Shown: piece after piece, positions 24,319 to 32,986 of the stretch
How positions within the stretch are numbered: the first letter of the stretch is position 1
Layout: each line of letters begins with the position of its first letter
Assembly (NCBI GenBank): GCA_019359495.1
Contig: JAHHHF010000064.1
Location: forward strand, 186,001-250,000
Length of the DNA stretch: 64,000 nucleotides
Direction: 5' to 3'
Origin: Goleter apudmare HA4340-LM2
GTDB lineage: Bacteria > Cyanobacteriota > Cyanobacteriia > Cyanobacteriales > Nostocaceae
Notes under the pieces: model-generated
What the model was told of the DNA's origin: nothing
The model's database searches: none
Seen by the model: only the letters and a program-made list of their open reading frames with translations
Made by a program: the position numbers and the translations under genes

Positions 24319-24996
24319 TTACTTTTTATACATTTCCGGAAACTTAGCTTGGAGTTTAGCTAATTTCGGTAAATCATTCACCACTACATAGCGATCGCGG
24401 GGATGGCGTTTAATGTAATCCTGATGATACTCTGACGCTTGATAAAAAGCCTCCAAGGGAGTGATGTCGGTGACAATCTGCTGATCAAAGATTTGTGCTT
24501 TGTTGAGTTCATTGATATATTCTTGCACTACCTGCTTTTGTTCGTCGTTAGCAAAAAATATCACTGAACGATATTGTCTTCCTGTATTAGGCCCTTGGTA
24601 ATTCAACTGTGTTGGGTTATGGGCTACTAAAAAGTAGACTTTTAGCAGTTGCTCATATGATATTTGCGATGGATCATAGATGATTCTCACGGATTCCGCA
24701 TGATTGGTTAATCCAGCGCTCACAAGCACGTAATCTGCGGTTGTTGCGCCACCACCAGAAAAGCCAGTCACCACATCAGAAACACCTTGGAGATGCTCAA
24801 AAACTGCTTCCATTCCCCAGAAGCATCCGCCACCAAAAACCGCTATCTGTTTTCCTGGGGGTATAGAAGTTGAAATATCAATGGCTGGTGGCGGAAGTAT
24901 CACACGGGATACACCATACAGCAAGACAACAGTCAGAGAAATGATGGACAACTTGCGTATCAGGCGTCCAGGAAGAGTAAAGCCAGCAGTTGACAT
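24319..24996 (-). CDS. msrA: Peptide methionine sulfoxide reductase MsrA, membrane-anchored
   Basis: Repairs Met-S-sulfoxide. The active-site motif GGGCFWGMEAVF puts the nucleophile at Cys58. GVSDVVTGFSGG, HAESVRIIYDP and YRSVIFFANDEQ are standard MsrA segments. Residues 12-33 form a hydrophobic segment (KLSIISLTVVLLYGVSRVIL), so the enzyme is probably exported or tethered facing the periplasm or lumen, unlike cytosolic MsrA. Length 225 is normal including the anchor. The expected second Cys near the C terminus is not apparent. Confidence 0.95.
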   Translation of the reverse strand: MSTAGFTLPGRLIRKLSIISLTVVLLYGVSRVILPPPAIDISTSIPPGKQIAVFGGGCFWGMEAVFEHLQGVSDVVTGFSGGGATTADYVLVSAGLTNHAESVRIIYDPSQISYEQLLKVYFLVAHNPTQLNYQGPNTGRQYRSVIFFANDEQKQVVQEYINELNKAQIFDQQIVTDITPLEAFYQASEYHQDYIKRHPRDRYVVVNDLPKLAKLQAKFPEMYKK

Positions 24997-25040
24997 AAAT
25001 TTGTGAAGTCCTTTATAGGATTTATACTAATTAATTTGAA

Positions 25041-25505
25041 TTATTCACTGCGTTTATGCAGTAATTTTGTCATCAGATAGCGGTTATGATCTTCAAAACC
25101 AACTCGGCGATAAAAACCTTGGGCAGAAGTGTTTTCTCGCTCAACTTCAAGATGTAGTGCCTGAATATTCAGGGCAATGCAAACCTCTTCTAGAAATTCA
25201 ATTGTTTGCTTACCTATGCCCTGAGCTTGGTAATTATTCTGGATGTAGAGTTCATCAATGAAAGCATCACGTCCTCCGTATTCTAGACTATAACCCAGTG
25301 TGAGAACAACATAACCAATAGCTTGACTCTGGTGTTGAATTAACCAAACTTGACCCATTGATTCATCATTGAGCAATTGCGTTAGGGCATAACGCACAAC
25401 GACAGCATTAAAGAGGATAGAACCGTCTATTTGATAAAACTCCTGGATTAAGCCAAGAAGTACTGGAATGTCATGATTTTCTAATGGCTTGAAGTTAATC
25501 TTCAT
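25041..25505 (-). CDS. GNAT-family N-acetyltransferase
   Basis: 154 residues. The acetyl-CoA loop is visible as IQNNYQAQGIGKQTIEFLEE (Q-x-x-G-I-G), followed by HLEVERENTSAQGFYRRVGFEDHNRYLM, the standard last strands. It probably acetylates a small amine or a protein N-terminus; the substrate is unknown. It lies between MsrA and the response regulator on the same strand. Confidence 0.88.
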   Translation of the reverse strand: MKINFKPLENHDIPVLLGLIQEFYQIDGSILFNAVVVRYALTQLLNDESMGQVWLIQHQSQAIGYVVLTLGYSLEYGGRDAFIDELYIQNNYQAQGIGKQTIEFLEEVCIALNIQALHLEVERENTSAQGFYRRVGFEDHNRYLMTKLLHKRSE

Positions 25506-25542
25506 CAGGTATTTGCTTTGAGAACTGGCAATTTAAATCTCT

Positions 25543-26217
25543 CTACTCCCGCAGTGCATATCCCACACCACGCACTGTATGAACTAAGCGTTTTTCGTTA
25601 TTTTCTTCTAATTTTAAGCGTAGATAACGAATATAAACCTCAATAATATTGGAATCACCCATAAAATCATAACCCCAAACTTTTTCTAATATTTGGTCTC
25701 TAGTAAAAACTTGCCGGGGATGACTGAGCAGATATTCTAATAAATCAAATTCTTTTGCTGTTAATTCAATGCTGCGCTTACCTCGAAATACCTCACGGGT
25801 ACGGCGATTTAAACTCAAGTCTTCAAATTGTAATAAGTCTTCATCGGTTTCTTGAGTGCGGCGCAGATGAGCGCGAATTCTGGCTAGTAGTTCTTCAATG
25901 CTGAAGGGTTTGACTACATAATCATCAGCCCCTGCATCTAATCCTGCCACGCGATCGCTCACTTCATCTTTGGCTGTCAACAAAATCACTGGTACTGAAT
26001 TACCTGTAGAACGTAGTCGGCGGCAAATTTCTATACCAGAAAGTCCTGGTAACATCCAGTCGAGAATTGCTAGATCTGGCGAGGAATCCCTTGCTAGTGT
26101 CAGACCAGCAATACCATCATGAGCTATACTAACTTTGTATCCTTCGCTACTTAGTTCTAACTCCACAAACCGCGCTAGCTTGACTTCATCTTCAACCAAA
26201 AGGATATGTGCTCTCAT
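25543..26217 (-). CDS. OmpR/PhoB-family response regulator
   Basis: 224 residues: a receiver domain (1-118) with acidic pocket Glu9-Asp10 and phospho-acceptor Asp53 (AILDWMLPG), the conserved Lys in LLTAKDEV, then a winged-helix DNA-binding domain (130-224) ending IRYLRLKLEENNEKRLVHTVRGVGYALRE. It overlaps the downstream kinase start by 4 bp, so the two are translationally coupled with the regulator second in the transcript. Target genes are unknown. Confidence 0.95.
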   Translation of the reverse strand: MRAHILLVEDEVKLARFVELELSSEGYKVSIAHDGIAGLTLARDSSPDLAILDWMLPGLSGIEICRRLRSTGNSVPVILLTAKDEVSDRVAGLDAGADDYVVKPFSIEELLARIRAHLRRTQETDEDLLQFEDLSLNRRTREVFRGKRSIELTAKEFDLLEYLLSHPRQVFTRDQILEKVWGYDFMGDSNIIEVYIRYLRLKLEENNEKRLVHTVRGVGYALRE

Positions 26218-27335
26218 CTTACTGCTCCTAAAACAGGTAATTGCAAAATAAAAGTACTGCCACGACCAGGCTCTGATTGAATTGCAACTTGACCACCCAT
26301 GCTTTCAACTAGGTTTTTGACGATAGATAAACCTAAACCGACGCCTCCAGTGGTACGGGTACGAGAAGGATCGACTCGGTAGAAAGGTTCAAAAATCTGA
26401 GACTGTTCTGCTGGGGGAATGCCATGACCATTGTCGCTGACTTGAATAACTGCCCAATCTTCAACCTGAATAAGTTGCAAAGTCACTATATCATCGGCTT
26501 TTGAGTATTTAACTGCATTCCCTATCAAATGGCTTAACACTTGCATGAGTTGATTGCGGTCTGCTTTAACTCTCACAGAAAATGCTGTAACTTCTAAATG
26601 GATTACCCGATGCTCAAATTTTGCCGTCATTTGCGCTATGTCTGCAACCACATCATTTAGTATTAGTGATTCAGATTGTAAGGGCATCATACTGTTACTT
26701 GCCCGTGCTAGATCCAATAAGTTTTGCAAAATGTGAGTCATGCGTTCTGCTTCCGAAACAGCCATTTCCAGCGCCTCTTGTTGGGTATCTGTCAAGTTCT
26801 GACTACGCTGCCAGCTTCTTTGCAAATATGCATAAACCATGCTTAAGGGTGTGCGTAACTCATGTGCTAAGTCGTTGGTAAACTGTTTCTGCTGTTGTTT
26901 TACAGCTTTGATCTGCTGTAAGAGTTCCTTTGAGGTCAAGGCTAGTGTTTTAACTTCGCTTGGTGTGTGATGGAAATTGAGCGGGTAAGAGTCTAGTTCA
27001 ACAGCCCACTGATTCACTTGTCGCAACGGCAACAGTGACTTTCTAATAAATGCGGTAGCGGTAATTGTCGTGCTGGCGATCGCTACCACGCTCATCATCC
27101 CCAAACGTTGAGAAAATAGCAAGAGCCTGGTGTAATCATCGGATAGATCCGGCTGTTGATCAATTGTGGTCAGAAACTGTCTCACCTCCCAACTGATCCA
27201 GAGAGTAAAAATGCTAATTCCCACCATAAAAATCATCATAATGCCTACAGTTAGGCAAAATTGGAGTGAAGAGGGATCAAGTCTGGTTTGTATAAATTTA
27301 GATAATTTTTTCCAAATTTTGTTTGTAAAATTCAC
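26214..27335 (-). CDS. Sensor histidine kinase
   Basis: 373 residues: transmembrane helices at about 26-48 and 76-97 enclosing a short periplasmic loop, HAMP-like linker, phospho-acceptor His158 in LAHELRTPLSMVYAYL, and an ATPase domain with LIGNAVKYS (N box), DNGHGIP (G1) and GVGLGLSIVKNLVE (G2). The loop of about 27 residues is too small for a folded sensor domain, so it may sense a membrane signal. Partner of the regulator at 25543-26217. Confidence 0.95.
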   Translation of the reverse strand: MNFTNKIWKKLSKFIQTRLDPSSLQFCLTVGIMMIFMVGISIFTLWISWEVRQFLTTIDQQPDLSDDYTRLLLFSQRLGMMSVVAIASTTITATAFIRKSLLPLRQVNQWAVELDSYPLNFHHTPSEVKTLALTSKELLQQIKAVKQQQKQFTNDLAHELRTPLSMVYAYLQRSWQRSQNLTDTQQEALEMAVSEAERMTHILQNLLDLARASNSMMPLQSESLILNDVVADIAQMTAKFEHRVIHLEVTAFSVRVKADRNQLMQVLSHLIGNAVKYSKADDIVTLQLIQVEDWAVIQVSDNGHGIPPAEQSQIFEPFYRVDPSRTRTTGGVGLGLSIVKNLVESMGGQVAIQSEPGRGSTFILQLPVLGAVR

Positions 27336-27647
27336 TATAATTACTCACTCCTCTTAATATTTTATTAATTGCAATCCAACAAGATTTATTGGCAATATAA
27401 TGAATGCAGTTTCGGCAAACAAATAATAGGTTATTTATATATTCTTATTCTAATATAAATATTTGTATTTAAAATGAGTTTTTCCTGAGTAAAGCTATAG
27501 CTTTTGATTAAAAATTTGTAGTGACTTACTGAGCAAATTGCTAATAAAATTCGGCAACCTTCTGCGATCCTCTGGGTTTAAAAACTTGTTTATGTAGCTC
27601 ACCTAACTAATAATATATGACTCATATTTGATTTTTGAACAGATACG

Positions 27648-27912
27648 TAGTAGCGTGTCTAAGCTAATTTTGTGTATTAGCAATCTTTTTTAGAACGGGC
27701 AGGAAGCCCGTTCTAATTAGCGGGCAAGATGCCCGCACCACAAGAAAATTGTTGAGAGCATCCCAAATTTGCAAAAATAAAATTTGTAGTAGGAGCATCT
27801 TGCTCCCTAATGTCCAGGAAGCGGGCTAGAAGCCCGCACTACAAAAAAATAAATTTACACATTTGGGATGCTCCCAAATTGTTTGCCCCATTTTAGCCTT
27901 GCCAAGCCAGTA
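27648..27912 (-). repeat. MITE-like element family R1, copy A
   Basis: About 265 bp, near-identical in reverse complement to 35596-35864. It begins with TAGCGTGTCTAAGCTAAT and carries internal palindromes (AACGGGCAGGAAGCCCGTT, GCGGGCAAGATGCCCGC, GGAGCATCTTGCTCC, GCGGGCTAGAAGCCCGC). The right end is a decayed version of the terminal repeat, and another terminal fragment (AGTGGCGTGTCTAA) follows at 27913. It has no coding capacity. Confidence 0.75.
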
Positions 27913-27945
27913 GTGGCGTGTCTAATCTTAAATAGTGCATTAATA

Positions 27946-27972
27946 AACCGCAGAGGCGCAGAGGAAACAGAG
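27946..27972. repeat. CGCAGAGG-type dispersed repeat
   Basis: AACCGCAGAGGCGCAGAGG followed by AAACAGAG. Same family as near 12969, 21831 and 52915. Confidence 0.6.
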
Positions 27973-28016
27973 AAAGAAGAAAAGATTTATTGCAACATTT
28001 TAGTTGTATCAGTCCA

Positions 28017-28093
28017 GTAGGGTGTGTTAGCGACAGCGTAACGCACCCCCCAAAGCTTTTGGTGCGTTACGGCTTGCGCCTAACACACCCTAC
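28017..28093. repeat. Long inverted repeat (GTAGGGTGTGTTAG type)
   Basis: Left arm GTAGGGTGTGTTAG plus GTAACGCACC, right arm GGTGCGTTAC plus CTAACACACCCTAC, separated by AAGCTTTT and flanking variable bases. It is a 77-bp cruciform-forming repeat of a type common in Nostoc. A decayed half lies at 35901-35934. Confidence 0.8.
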
Positions 28094-28203
28094 ACATACT
28101 GAGATTTTTTCAGATATCAAATCGGATTCCTATAGCTGTATCAATATTAACTAAATCTGCTGTAGTGAAATTATGTAAACCCAACATAAAAGCATTATTT
28201 TTC

Positions 28204-28773
28204 TCATTTTAATAGTAACGATATATCATTACGCTCTAGGCGAACTTCCACCTCGCGCTCCACATACTCCCATTCTTTGCTGGCGCGCATCCGCAACAGT
28301 AATTCATCAAAGGCCTTGGTGTGTTCTGGTGCAAATTCAAACCATGTGAGAAAGTCAAATGGTTGTTCGATATCACGACAGTGCAGTAGCCGACGTGCAA
28401 CCCCTGGAAGATACTCCAAACCAACAGCTGTGTGATGAGATTGTTCTTCAAAAATCGCTCGCCGCTCGTCTTGTGCCATTTCCCACCACTGGACAGACTT
28501 TTTAATCGGGATCAGCACTGCAAAAAGGGCTTCTGAGCGATTTAGTACAGGCTGCACTGCCCGTAGAGTGTTAATTTCATCACGGACAGCATAGCGAATA
28601 TTACTGCTAAAACCTTGTAGAACCCACGAACTATCTAATGGCAATTCTGTGATAGCATCATTCACCACATTCACTCTTTCCACAAGCTCTAAACTGGAAC
28701 CCAAAATACTCTGCACATCTATGACTCGCCATGAGCCTTGTTTACCACCGACAAAGGAATATCTGTTGTTCAT
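28204..28773 (-). CDS. Chlorite-dismutase-like heme-fold protein
   Basis: 189 residues of the Cld/EfeB-like ferredoxin-type fold. The C-terminal half is diagnostic: WWEMAQDERRAIFEEQSHH, then RRLLHCRDIEQPFDFLTWFE, where the His in LLHCRDI fits the proximal heme ligand position, and WEYVEREVEVRLER at the end. It resembles the short cyanobacterial Cld-like group rather than full HemQ. True chlorite dismutation is rare; peroxide-linked or heme-handling roles are alternatives. The gene is divergent from the GH3 gene. Confidence 0.75.
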   Translation of the reverse strand: MNNRYSFVGGKQGSWRVIDVQSILGSSLELVERVNVVNDAITELPLDSSWVLQGFSSNIRYAVRDEINTLRAVQPVLNRSEALFAVLIPIKKSVQWWEMAQDERRAIFEEQSHHTAVGLEYLPGVARRLLHCRDIEQPFDFLTWFEFAPEHTKAFDELLLRMRASKEWEYVEREVEVRLERNDISLLLK

Positions 28774-28832
28774 ATAAAAAGGCTAAATAGAGAAAGACAC
28801 GAGTTATTCTAACCAGATTTAAACGCTTTAAA

Positions 28833-28882
28833 ATGAGTTGAGGCTGAAAACTTTTGTCTAATCTGATGAGTTGAGGCTGAAA
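28833..28882. repeat. Two 17-bp direct repeats in a divergent promoter region
   Basis: ATGAGTTGAGGCTGAAA occurs at 28833-28849 and again at 28866-28882, start to start 33 bp (about three helical turns). They lie between the divergent Cld-like and GH3 genes, 38-87 bp upstream of the GH3 start. The spacing suits a regulator binding on one face of the helix, but a simple duplication is also possible. Confidence 0.6.
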
Positions 28883-28919
28883 GAAATGAACTGCTAAGTA
28901 CGCGAAGAGCCTTTTAGTG

Positions 28920-30458
28920 ATGATGCGTCCGATTATTCAACTGTTTGGGCAAGTTTTAGCACCAATTGCCTACCAATTTCATCAAGCATTGGATAACCCT
29001 CGATCAATGCAGATATCTGTGCAGAGGGAGATTTGCGATCGCCTGATTGCAAGTGAGTATGGTAAAGCCTTGGGGATTCGTTCTGTTGCAGATTGGCAAC
29101 GTGTCCCGATTGTTGATTATGATGCACTTGCGCCCTGGATTGGAGATCCTGCACAACATTGCAAAGGTAAACAAATTTCACTCACTCCCGAACCGATTTT
29201 GTTTTATGAAAAAACCTCTGGTAGTAGTGGGGCGGTGAAATGGATTCCCTACACGCAATCTTTGCGGCGATCTTTTAGTCAGATGTTTTGTGTTTGGTCT
29301 CATGATTTGATTGTGCATGGGCCGAGATTTTCTACTGGTAAGCTTTATGCTTGTATTTCACCACAATTAAATGCTAGCAATTCTAATTCTTTACAAGATG
29401 ATTTGGATTATTTAGATGGGTGGTTGCGTTGGTTGCTGCGCCCTTGGTTGGTGATGCCAGAGGGACTGAATCACCTACGTGATCCACAGCTATTTAAACA
29501 TCAACTGGCTTTGGCGTTATTACAGGCTGAAAAACTAGAAATAATTTCTGTGTGGAGTCCAAGTTTCTTGGATGTGCTTTTAAAGTACATTCAGGAAAAT
29601 CAGGAGTTATTGCAGGCAGAATTACGAGAAAAGATGTCAGGCGATGCCTGCGGCGGGCTACGCCTACGCTTGCAACTTCTCAGTGAAGATCATATTCCTT
29701 GGACGCAACTCTGGTCAAATTTAAAGCTAATTTCTTGCTGGGATAGCGCCAATGCTGCTGATCAGGCAAAGGGATTGAAATCGCAGTTTCCGGGTGTGTT
29801 AGTTCAGGGTAAGGGGTTGCTAGCAACTGAAGCCCCAATGACAATACCGTTGATTGCAGCACAGGGTTATGTGCCGATTCTTGATCAAGTGTTTTTTGAG
29901 TTTGAGGATGATATTGGTTCCCTGCATGGTTTACACGAACTCATCACTGGCAAGGAATACACAATTATTTTGTCACAGAAAGGCGGTTTATATCGTTATC
30001 GCATCGGCGATCGCATTCGGGTAACTCATTACTATCGCCAGACTCCCTGTTTAGAGTTTCTGGGAAGACAGCAAGCTGTGAGTGATTTGGTGGGCGAGAA
30101 GTTACATGAGGCTTTTGTGCATGATGCGTTGACTCGGATAAACTTGCAAGGCAACAATTTTAAAAGTTTGGTTCCCGTCGCCCATCCACCCCATTATGTA
30201 CTGCTACTCGATGCAGCACAACAAACCCCAGAAATTATTGCTCAACAACTAGATCATGTTTTATCTGAGTCCTATCATTATGAGCGGGCGCGATCGCTTG
30301 GTCAACTTGCACCACCACAAGTTATAATCTACAATCAAATTTCTGAAGTCTTAGCCTTGCATCGCGTCCGCACAGGGAGTATCTGGGGCGGGATTAAGCA
30401 TCCAATCTTAGCAACGTCACCTATGAGCATTGAACTTTTACAAGAGTTAAAGCAGTGA
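28920..30458 (+). CDS. GH3-family acyl-adenylase / acyl-amide synthetase
   Basis: About 512 residues. The adenylation P-loop is YEKTSGSSGAVKWIPYT, and later GGLYRYRIGDRIRV and CLEFLGRQQAVSDLVGEKLHE are typical GH3 motifs. Plant GH3 enzymes join hormones to amino acids; bacterial ones make acyl-amino-acid conjugates, the substrate being unknown here. Residues about 241-251 (DACGGLRLRL) are encoded by a palindromic dispersed repeat that has landed in frame. GTG 28917, ATG 28920 and ATG 28923 are adjacent; the first ATG is used. Confidence 0.85.
   Translation: MMRPIIQLFGQVLAPIAYQFHQALDNPRSMQISVQREICDRLIASEYGKALGIRSVADWQRVPIVDYDALAPWIGDPAQHCKGKQISLTPEPILFYEKTSGSSGAVKWIPYTQSLRRSFSQMFCVWSHDLIVHGPRFSTGKLYACISPQLNASNSNSLQDDLDYLDGWLRWLLRPWLVMPEGLNHLRDPQLFKHQLALALLQAEKLEIISVWSPSFLDVLLKYIQENQELLQAELREKMSGDACGGLRLRLQLLSEDHIPWTQLWSNLKLISCWDSANAADQAKGLKSQFPGVLVQGKGLLATEAPMTIPLIAAQGYVPILDQVFFEFEDDIGSLHGLHELITGKEYTIILSQKGGLYRYRIGDRIRVTHYYRQTPCLEFLGRQQAVSDLVGEKLHEAFVHDALTRINLQGNNFKSLVPVAHPPHYVLLLDAAQQTPEIIAQQLDHVLSESYHYERARSLGQLAPPQVIIYNQISEVLALHRVRTGSIWGGIKHPILATSPMSIELLQELKQ
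29639..29670 (+). repeat. Palindromic dispersed repeat inside the GH3 coding sequence
   Basis: AGGCGATGCCTGCGGCGG then GCTACGCCTACGC is a well-known type of cyanobacterial intergenic repeat, with inverted halves GGCG/CGCC. Here it is read in frame as part of the enzyme, with no stop or frameshift. Confidence 0.65.
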
Positions 30459-30496
30459 AGATTGAGGTGTAATATGAGCGATCGCTCTTGATATTA

Positions 30497-30598
30497 ATTA
30501 ACCGAAATCTTGATACACATAGATTTTTCGTAGGGGCGCGGTCTCCGCGCCCTCTCCAACATATTAGTATGATTATTAAAGTGAAATAGTATAAGAAA
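30497..30598 (+). repeat. MITE-like element family R3, degenerate copy
   Basis: Shares AAATCTTGATACACATAGATTT and GTAGGGG with 32889-32986 in the same orientation. It contains a strong central palindrome, GGGCGCGGTCTCCGCGCCC, and ends AAAGTGAAATAGTAT, the inverse of the family's terminal ATACCATTTCACC. Confidence 0.5.
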
Positions 30599-30697
30599 CT
30601 GATTCTAAAACTTTTGTTATTTCTTTCAGTAGAAGATAAACATGTTTAAAACTGTGTATAGTAATCCTAAATGATTTGCAAAATCTTACATGTAGGG

Positions 30698-30732
30698 TTG
30701 TTGACTGTCAACCGTTGACAGTCAACAGTCAA
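30698..30732. repeat. TTGACTGTCAAC palindromic repeat
   Basis: GTTGACTGTCAACCGTTGACAG followed by TCAACAGTCAAA forms nested inverted repeats of the GTTGAC heptamer type that abound in Nostoc spacers. Confidence 0.55.
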
Positions 30733-30844
30733 AATGTGTAAATTTATTTTTTTGTAGTGCGGGCTTCTAGCCCGCTTCCTGGACATTAAGGAGCAAGATG
30801 CTCCCACTACAAATTTTATTTTTGCAAAATTGGGGTGCTCCCCA
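30733..30844 (+). repeat. MITE-like element family R1, copy C (internal part)
   Basis: Matches the central part of copy B, running from AATGTGTAAATTTATTTTTT through GCGGGCTTCTAGCCCGC and GGAGCAAGATGCTCC to GCAAAATTGGG. Both terminal regions are missing. Confidence 0.75.
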
Positions 30845-30846
30845 TC

Positions 30847-30873
30847 CTCTTAGAGCAACTAAGAGCTTTTTTT
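30847..30873 (+). terminator. Intrinsic terminator-like hairpin
   Basis: CTCTTAG (30847-30853), 5-nt loop, CTAAGAG (30859-30865), then CTTTTTTT. A clean stem followed by seven T residues. It lies 389 bp after GH3 and 121 bp before the GlsB-like gene, so it may insulate the latter or end read-through from the repeat region. Confidence 0.65.
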
Positions 30874-30993
30874 AATTTATATGAAAGTATGCCTTTAGGC
30901 TATGAATAATTATCTCTAGCGGTCGATAGGACGCTCTAGATGGAACTGTTAATCTGTTTCTGTCATTAAAAAGTATCAACGAATTTAAAGATA

Positions 30994-31266
30994 ATGAACA
31001 TTCTTGCTTGGATTGTTTTAGGTTTAATTGCTGGTGCGATCGCCAAAGCTATTTATCCTGGTCATCAAGGCGGTGGCATTTTAGGAACGCTTTTGCTAGG
31101 AATCATCGGTGCTTTTGTCGGTGGTAGTCTGGGTGTCTTCTTCAGTACGGGAACCTTTGCACTAGTGGCTCCAACTCTTAGCATTACTGGTGTTATTGTG
31201 GCAGTTATTGGCGCACTAGTTGCTGTTTTCTTGTGGAATCTTTTAACCCGTCGCAGTGCGGTGTAA
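30994..31266 (+). CDS. GlsB/YeaQ/YmgE-family small membrane protein
   Basis: 90 residues, three hydrophobic segments rich in Gly: MNILAWIVLGLIAGAIAKAI, GGGILGTLLLGIIGAFVGG and SITGVIVAVIGALVAVFLW. This is the transglycosylase-associated/GlsB stress-response family of inner-membrane proteins; its biochemical function is unknown. It is alone, with a terminator-like hairpin upstream and heptamer repeats downstream. Confidence 0.9.
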   Translation: MNILAWIVLGLIAGAIAKAIYPGHQGGGILGTLLLGIIGAFVGGSLGVFFSTGTFALVAPTLSITGVIVAVIGALVAVFLWNLLTRRSAV

Positions 31267-31273
31267 AAGACTA

Positions 31274-31315
31274 ATTTGTCATTTGTCATTTGTCATTTGT
31301 CATTTGTCATTTGTT
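31274..31315 (+). repeat. Heptamer tandem repeat (ATTTGTC)5 plus variant
   Basis: Five exact ATTTGTC units and one ATTTGTT. A short tandemly repeated sequence of the type known from heterocystous cyanobacteria, in the spacer between convergent genes. Confidence 0.9.
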
Positions 31316-31410
31316 AAGGGCAAAGGTTATAGAGTCATTGATAAGTTTTCTATTCCCTATGCCCTATTTATGAAGTAGAATTTAGTTTTATTATGCCCTA
31401 CTTCCCATAA

Positions 31411-32760
31411 TTAATTAGCTGTCTTTGCCTGCAACAAATTTCCTAACAATACCCGGAAAACAATCCAGGGGGAAAACAAAGTTGCAGGGGGTGCTATCAG
31501 GTTCACCGTTTTAGTAAAAGCGATCGCTACTTTTAAATCTTGCTGGGCTGCAACTTGCAGTTTGCCGATGTACCAGTTGATGAAGCGTACCATGAGGCTG
31601 CGTTTCCCTTGTACTTGAGGAATACGTAAGTCACCGTCTACAGCCATGCTCCAAGGGATATCCACTACTTTACTGGCGGCTTGAAAAAAGCGCCTAGCTA
31701 AATTTTGGCTACCTTTGCTCAGACAATCTTGGAGTGCGATCGCCTCTAGGGCTGTAATAGTCATTCCCTGTCCATAAACTGGGTTAAAGCTACAAATAGC
31801 ATCACCAAAAACTAAATATCCTTGAGGAAAACGCTTTAGCTTTTCGTAGCAGCGACGCTGGCTACTGGGGAATTTGTAGAGTGTCGGTTCTGAGAGTGGT
31901 TCAGCGTCTTTGATGACTTCGTAGATATCTGGAGTGGGTAAGGATTTGGCAAACTCTAGAAAGCCTTGTTCATCTGTGGGGGCGCGATCGCTAAAATAAC
32001 CACCAATACTGACAATCCAGTGCTCTTGCTCTTGAGCTAGTAGTACGCCAGACCGCCAACTGGGGTATGATGCTGTCACTATTACAGCCTGATCACCTTG
32101 TATGTGTTCTGGTTGACGACTGTAGATGCGGGTAGTGTAGCTGATATTTACTTTTACCTGTTTTTCATGGGGCTTTTCATAGCCAAGGGTTTCTAACCAA
32201 ACTGGACTTAACGACCTCCGACCGCTAGCATCTACTACTAGTTCAGCATTGAGGATTTCTTCGGCATTACTGTTGCCTTGATGCTTCAGGCGTACCCCAG
32301 TAACTCTGGTATGATCTTCAGTGGCAACTAATCCCAGTACATTGCAGTTTTCAATGACTTTTACGTTTGGCAAGGTCAATAGACGCTGGCGAACTTGAGC
32401 TTCCAATAAAGGACGACTAACTAATATTCCTTTCAAACCACTGTAGTTTCTTTGTAAATATCCACCCTCCGCAAACCAGCGCGACAACTGTAAAACATCC
32501 CCTATTACTGCTGTTTTAGCCTCTAGTTCTTGCGTGATTCCCGGAAAGAAATGCTCAAGTACTTCTCGCCCTTTTGCCAACAAACCGTGTGTATGCCGGT
32601 CTTGAGGAACTCCCTTACGGTTTAAGCCTGGTGCAGGAAAAATATCTTGCTCTAGTAAAGTCACCTGTTGGTAATAGTCTGTTAATGCTCTGGCTGCTAA
32701 CAATCCGCCCATGCTTGCGCCAATAATAATTGCATGTTGCCCAATATTTTTTATTACCAT
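31411..32760 (-). CDS. FAD-dependent monooxygenase/dehydrogenase-like flavoprotein
   Basis: About 449 residues from ATG 32760 (MVIKNIGQHAIIIGASMGGL). The FAD motif is GASMGGLLAARAL, and the second FAD contact VFGDAICSFNPVYGQGMT with a GD motif is typical of the PHBH/squalene-epoxidase-like group. Between them lies HTHGLLAKGREVLEHFFPG, seen in many actinobacterial and cyanobacterial relatives annotated as FAD-binding monooxygenases. The substrate is unknown. A longer frame to 32850 has no homologous character. It is followed upstream by a MITE-like repeat. Confidence 0.82.
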   Translation of the reverse strand: MVIKNIGQHAIIIGASMGGLLAARALTDYYQQVTLLEQDIFPAPGLNRKGVPQDRHTHGLLAKGREVLEHFFPGITQELEAKTAVIGDVLQLSRWFAEGGYLQRNYSGLKGILVSRPLLEAQVRQRLLTLPNVKVIENCNVLGLVATEDHTRVTGVRLKHQGNSNAEEILNAELVVDASGRRSLSPVWLETLGYEKPHEKQVKVNISYTTRIYSRQPEHIQGDQAVIVTASYPSWRSGVLLAQEQEHWIVSIGGYFSDRAPTDEQGFLEFAKSLPTPDIYEVIKDAEPLSEPTLYKFPSSQRRCYEKLKRFPQGYLVFGDAICSFNPVYGQGMTITALEAIALQDCLSKGSQNLARRFFQAASKVVDIPWSMAVDGDLRIPQVQGKRSLMVRFINWYIGKLQVAAQQDLKVAIAFTKTVNLIAPPATLFSPWIVFRVLLGNLLQAKTAN

Positions 32761-32888
32761 AATTGCATCGGAATTTGGAAGTACAAGATTTATTAAAAGT
32801 TCTAAGCAACCTAATCTTCTAGTGGGTTGGGAAGGTGATTGGCTACACAAAACGAGATAACGATCGCCATTGTTTATCCTTGGCGATT

Positions 32889-32986
32889 GTTATACCATTT
32901 CACCAAAATCTTAATACATATAGATTTCGCGTAGGGGTGCCCCTACCAATGTATTTGCATCATAATTAAGGTGAAACGGTGTTAAC
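32889..32986 (+). repeat. MITE-like element family R3, full copy
   Basis: Imperfect terminal inverted repeats: ATACCATTTCACCAAAATCT at the left and AATTAAGGTGAAACGGTGTT at the right. They share the TTTCACC/GGTGAAA core. The centre is the palindrome GTAGGGGTGCCCCTAC. The right end overlaps the stop codon (32982-32984) of the TPR-like gene, so the element may have supplied it. Confidence 0.55.
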
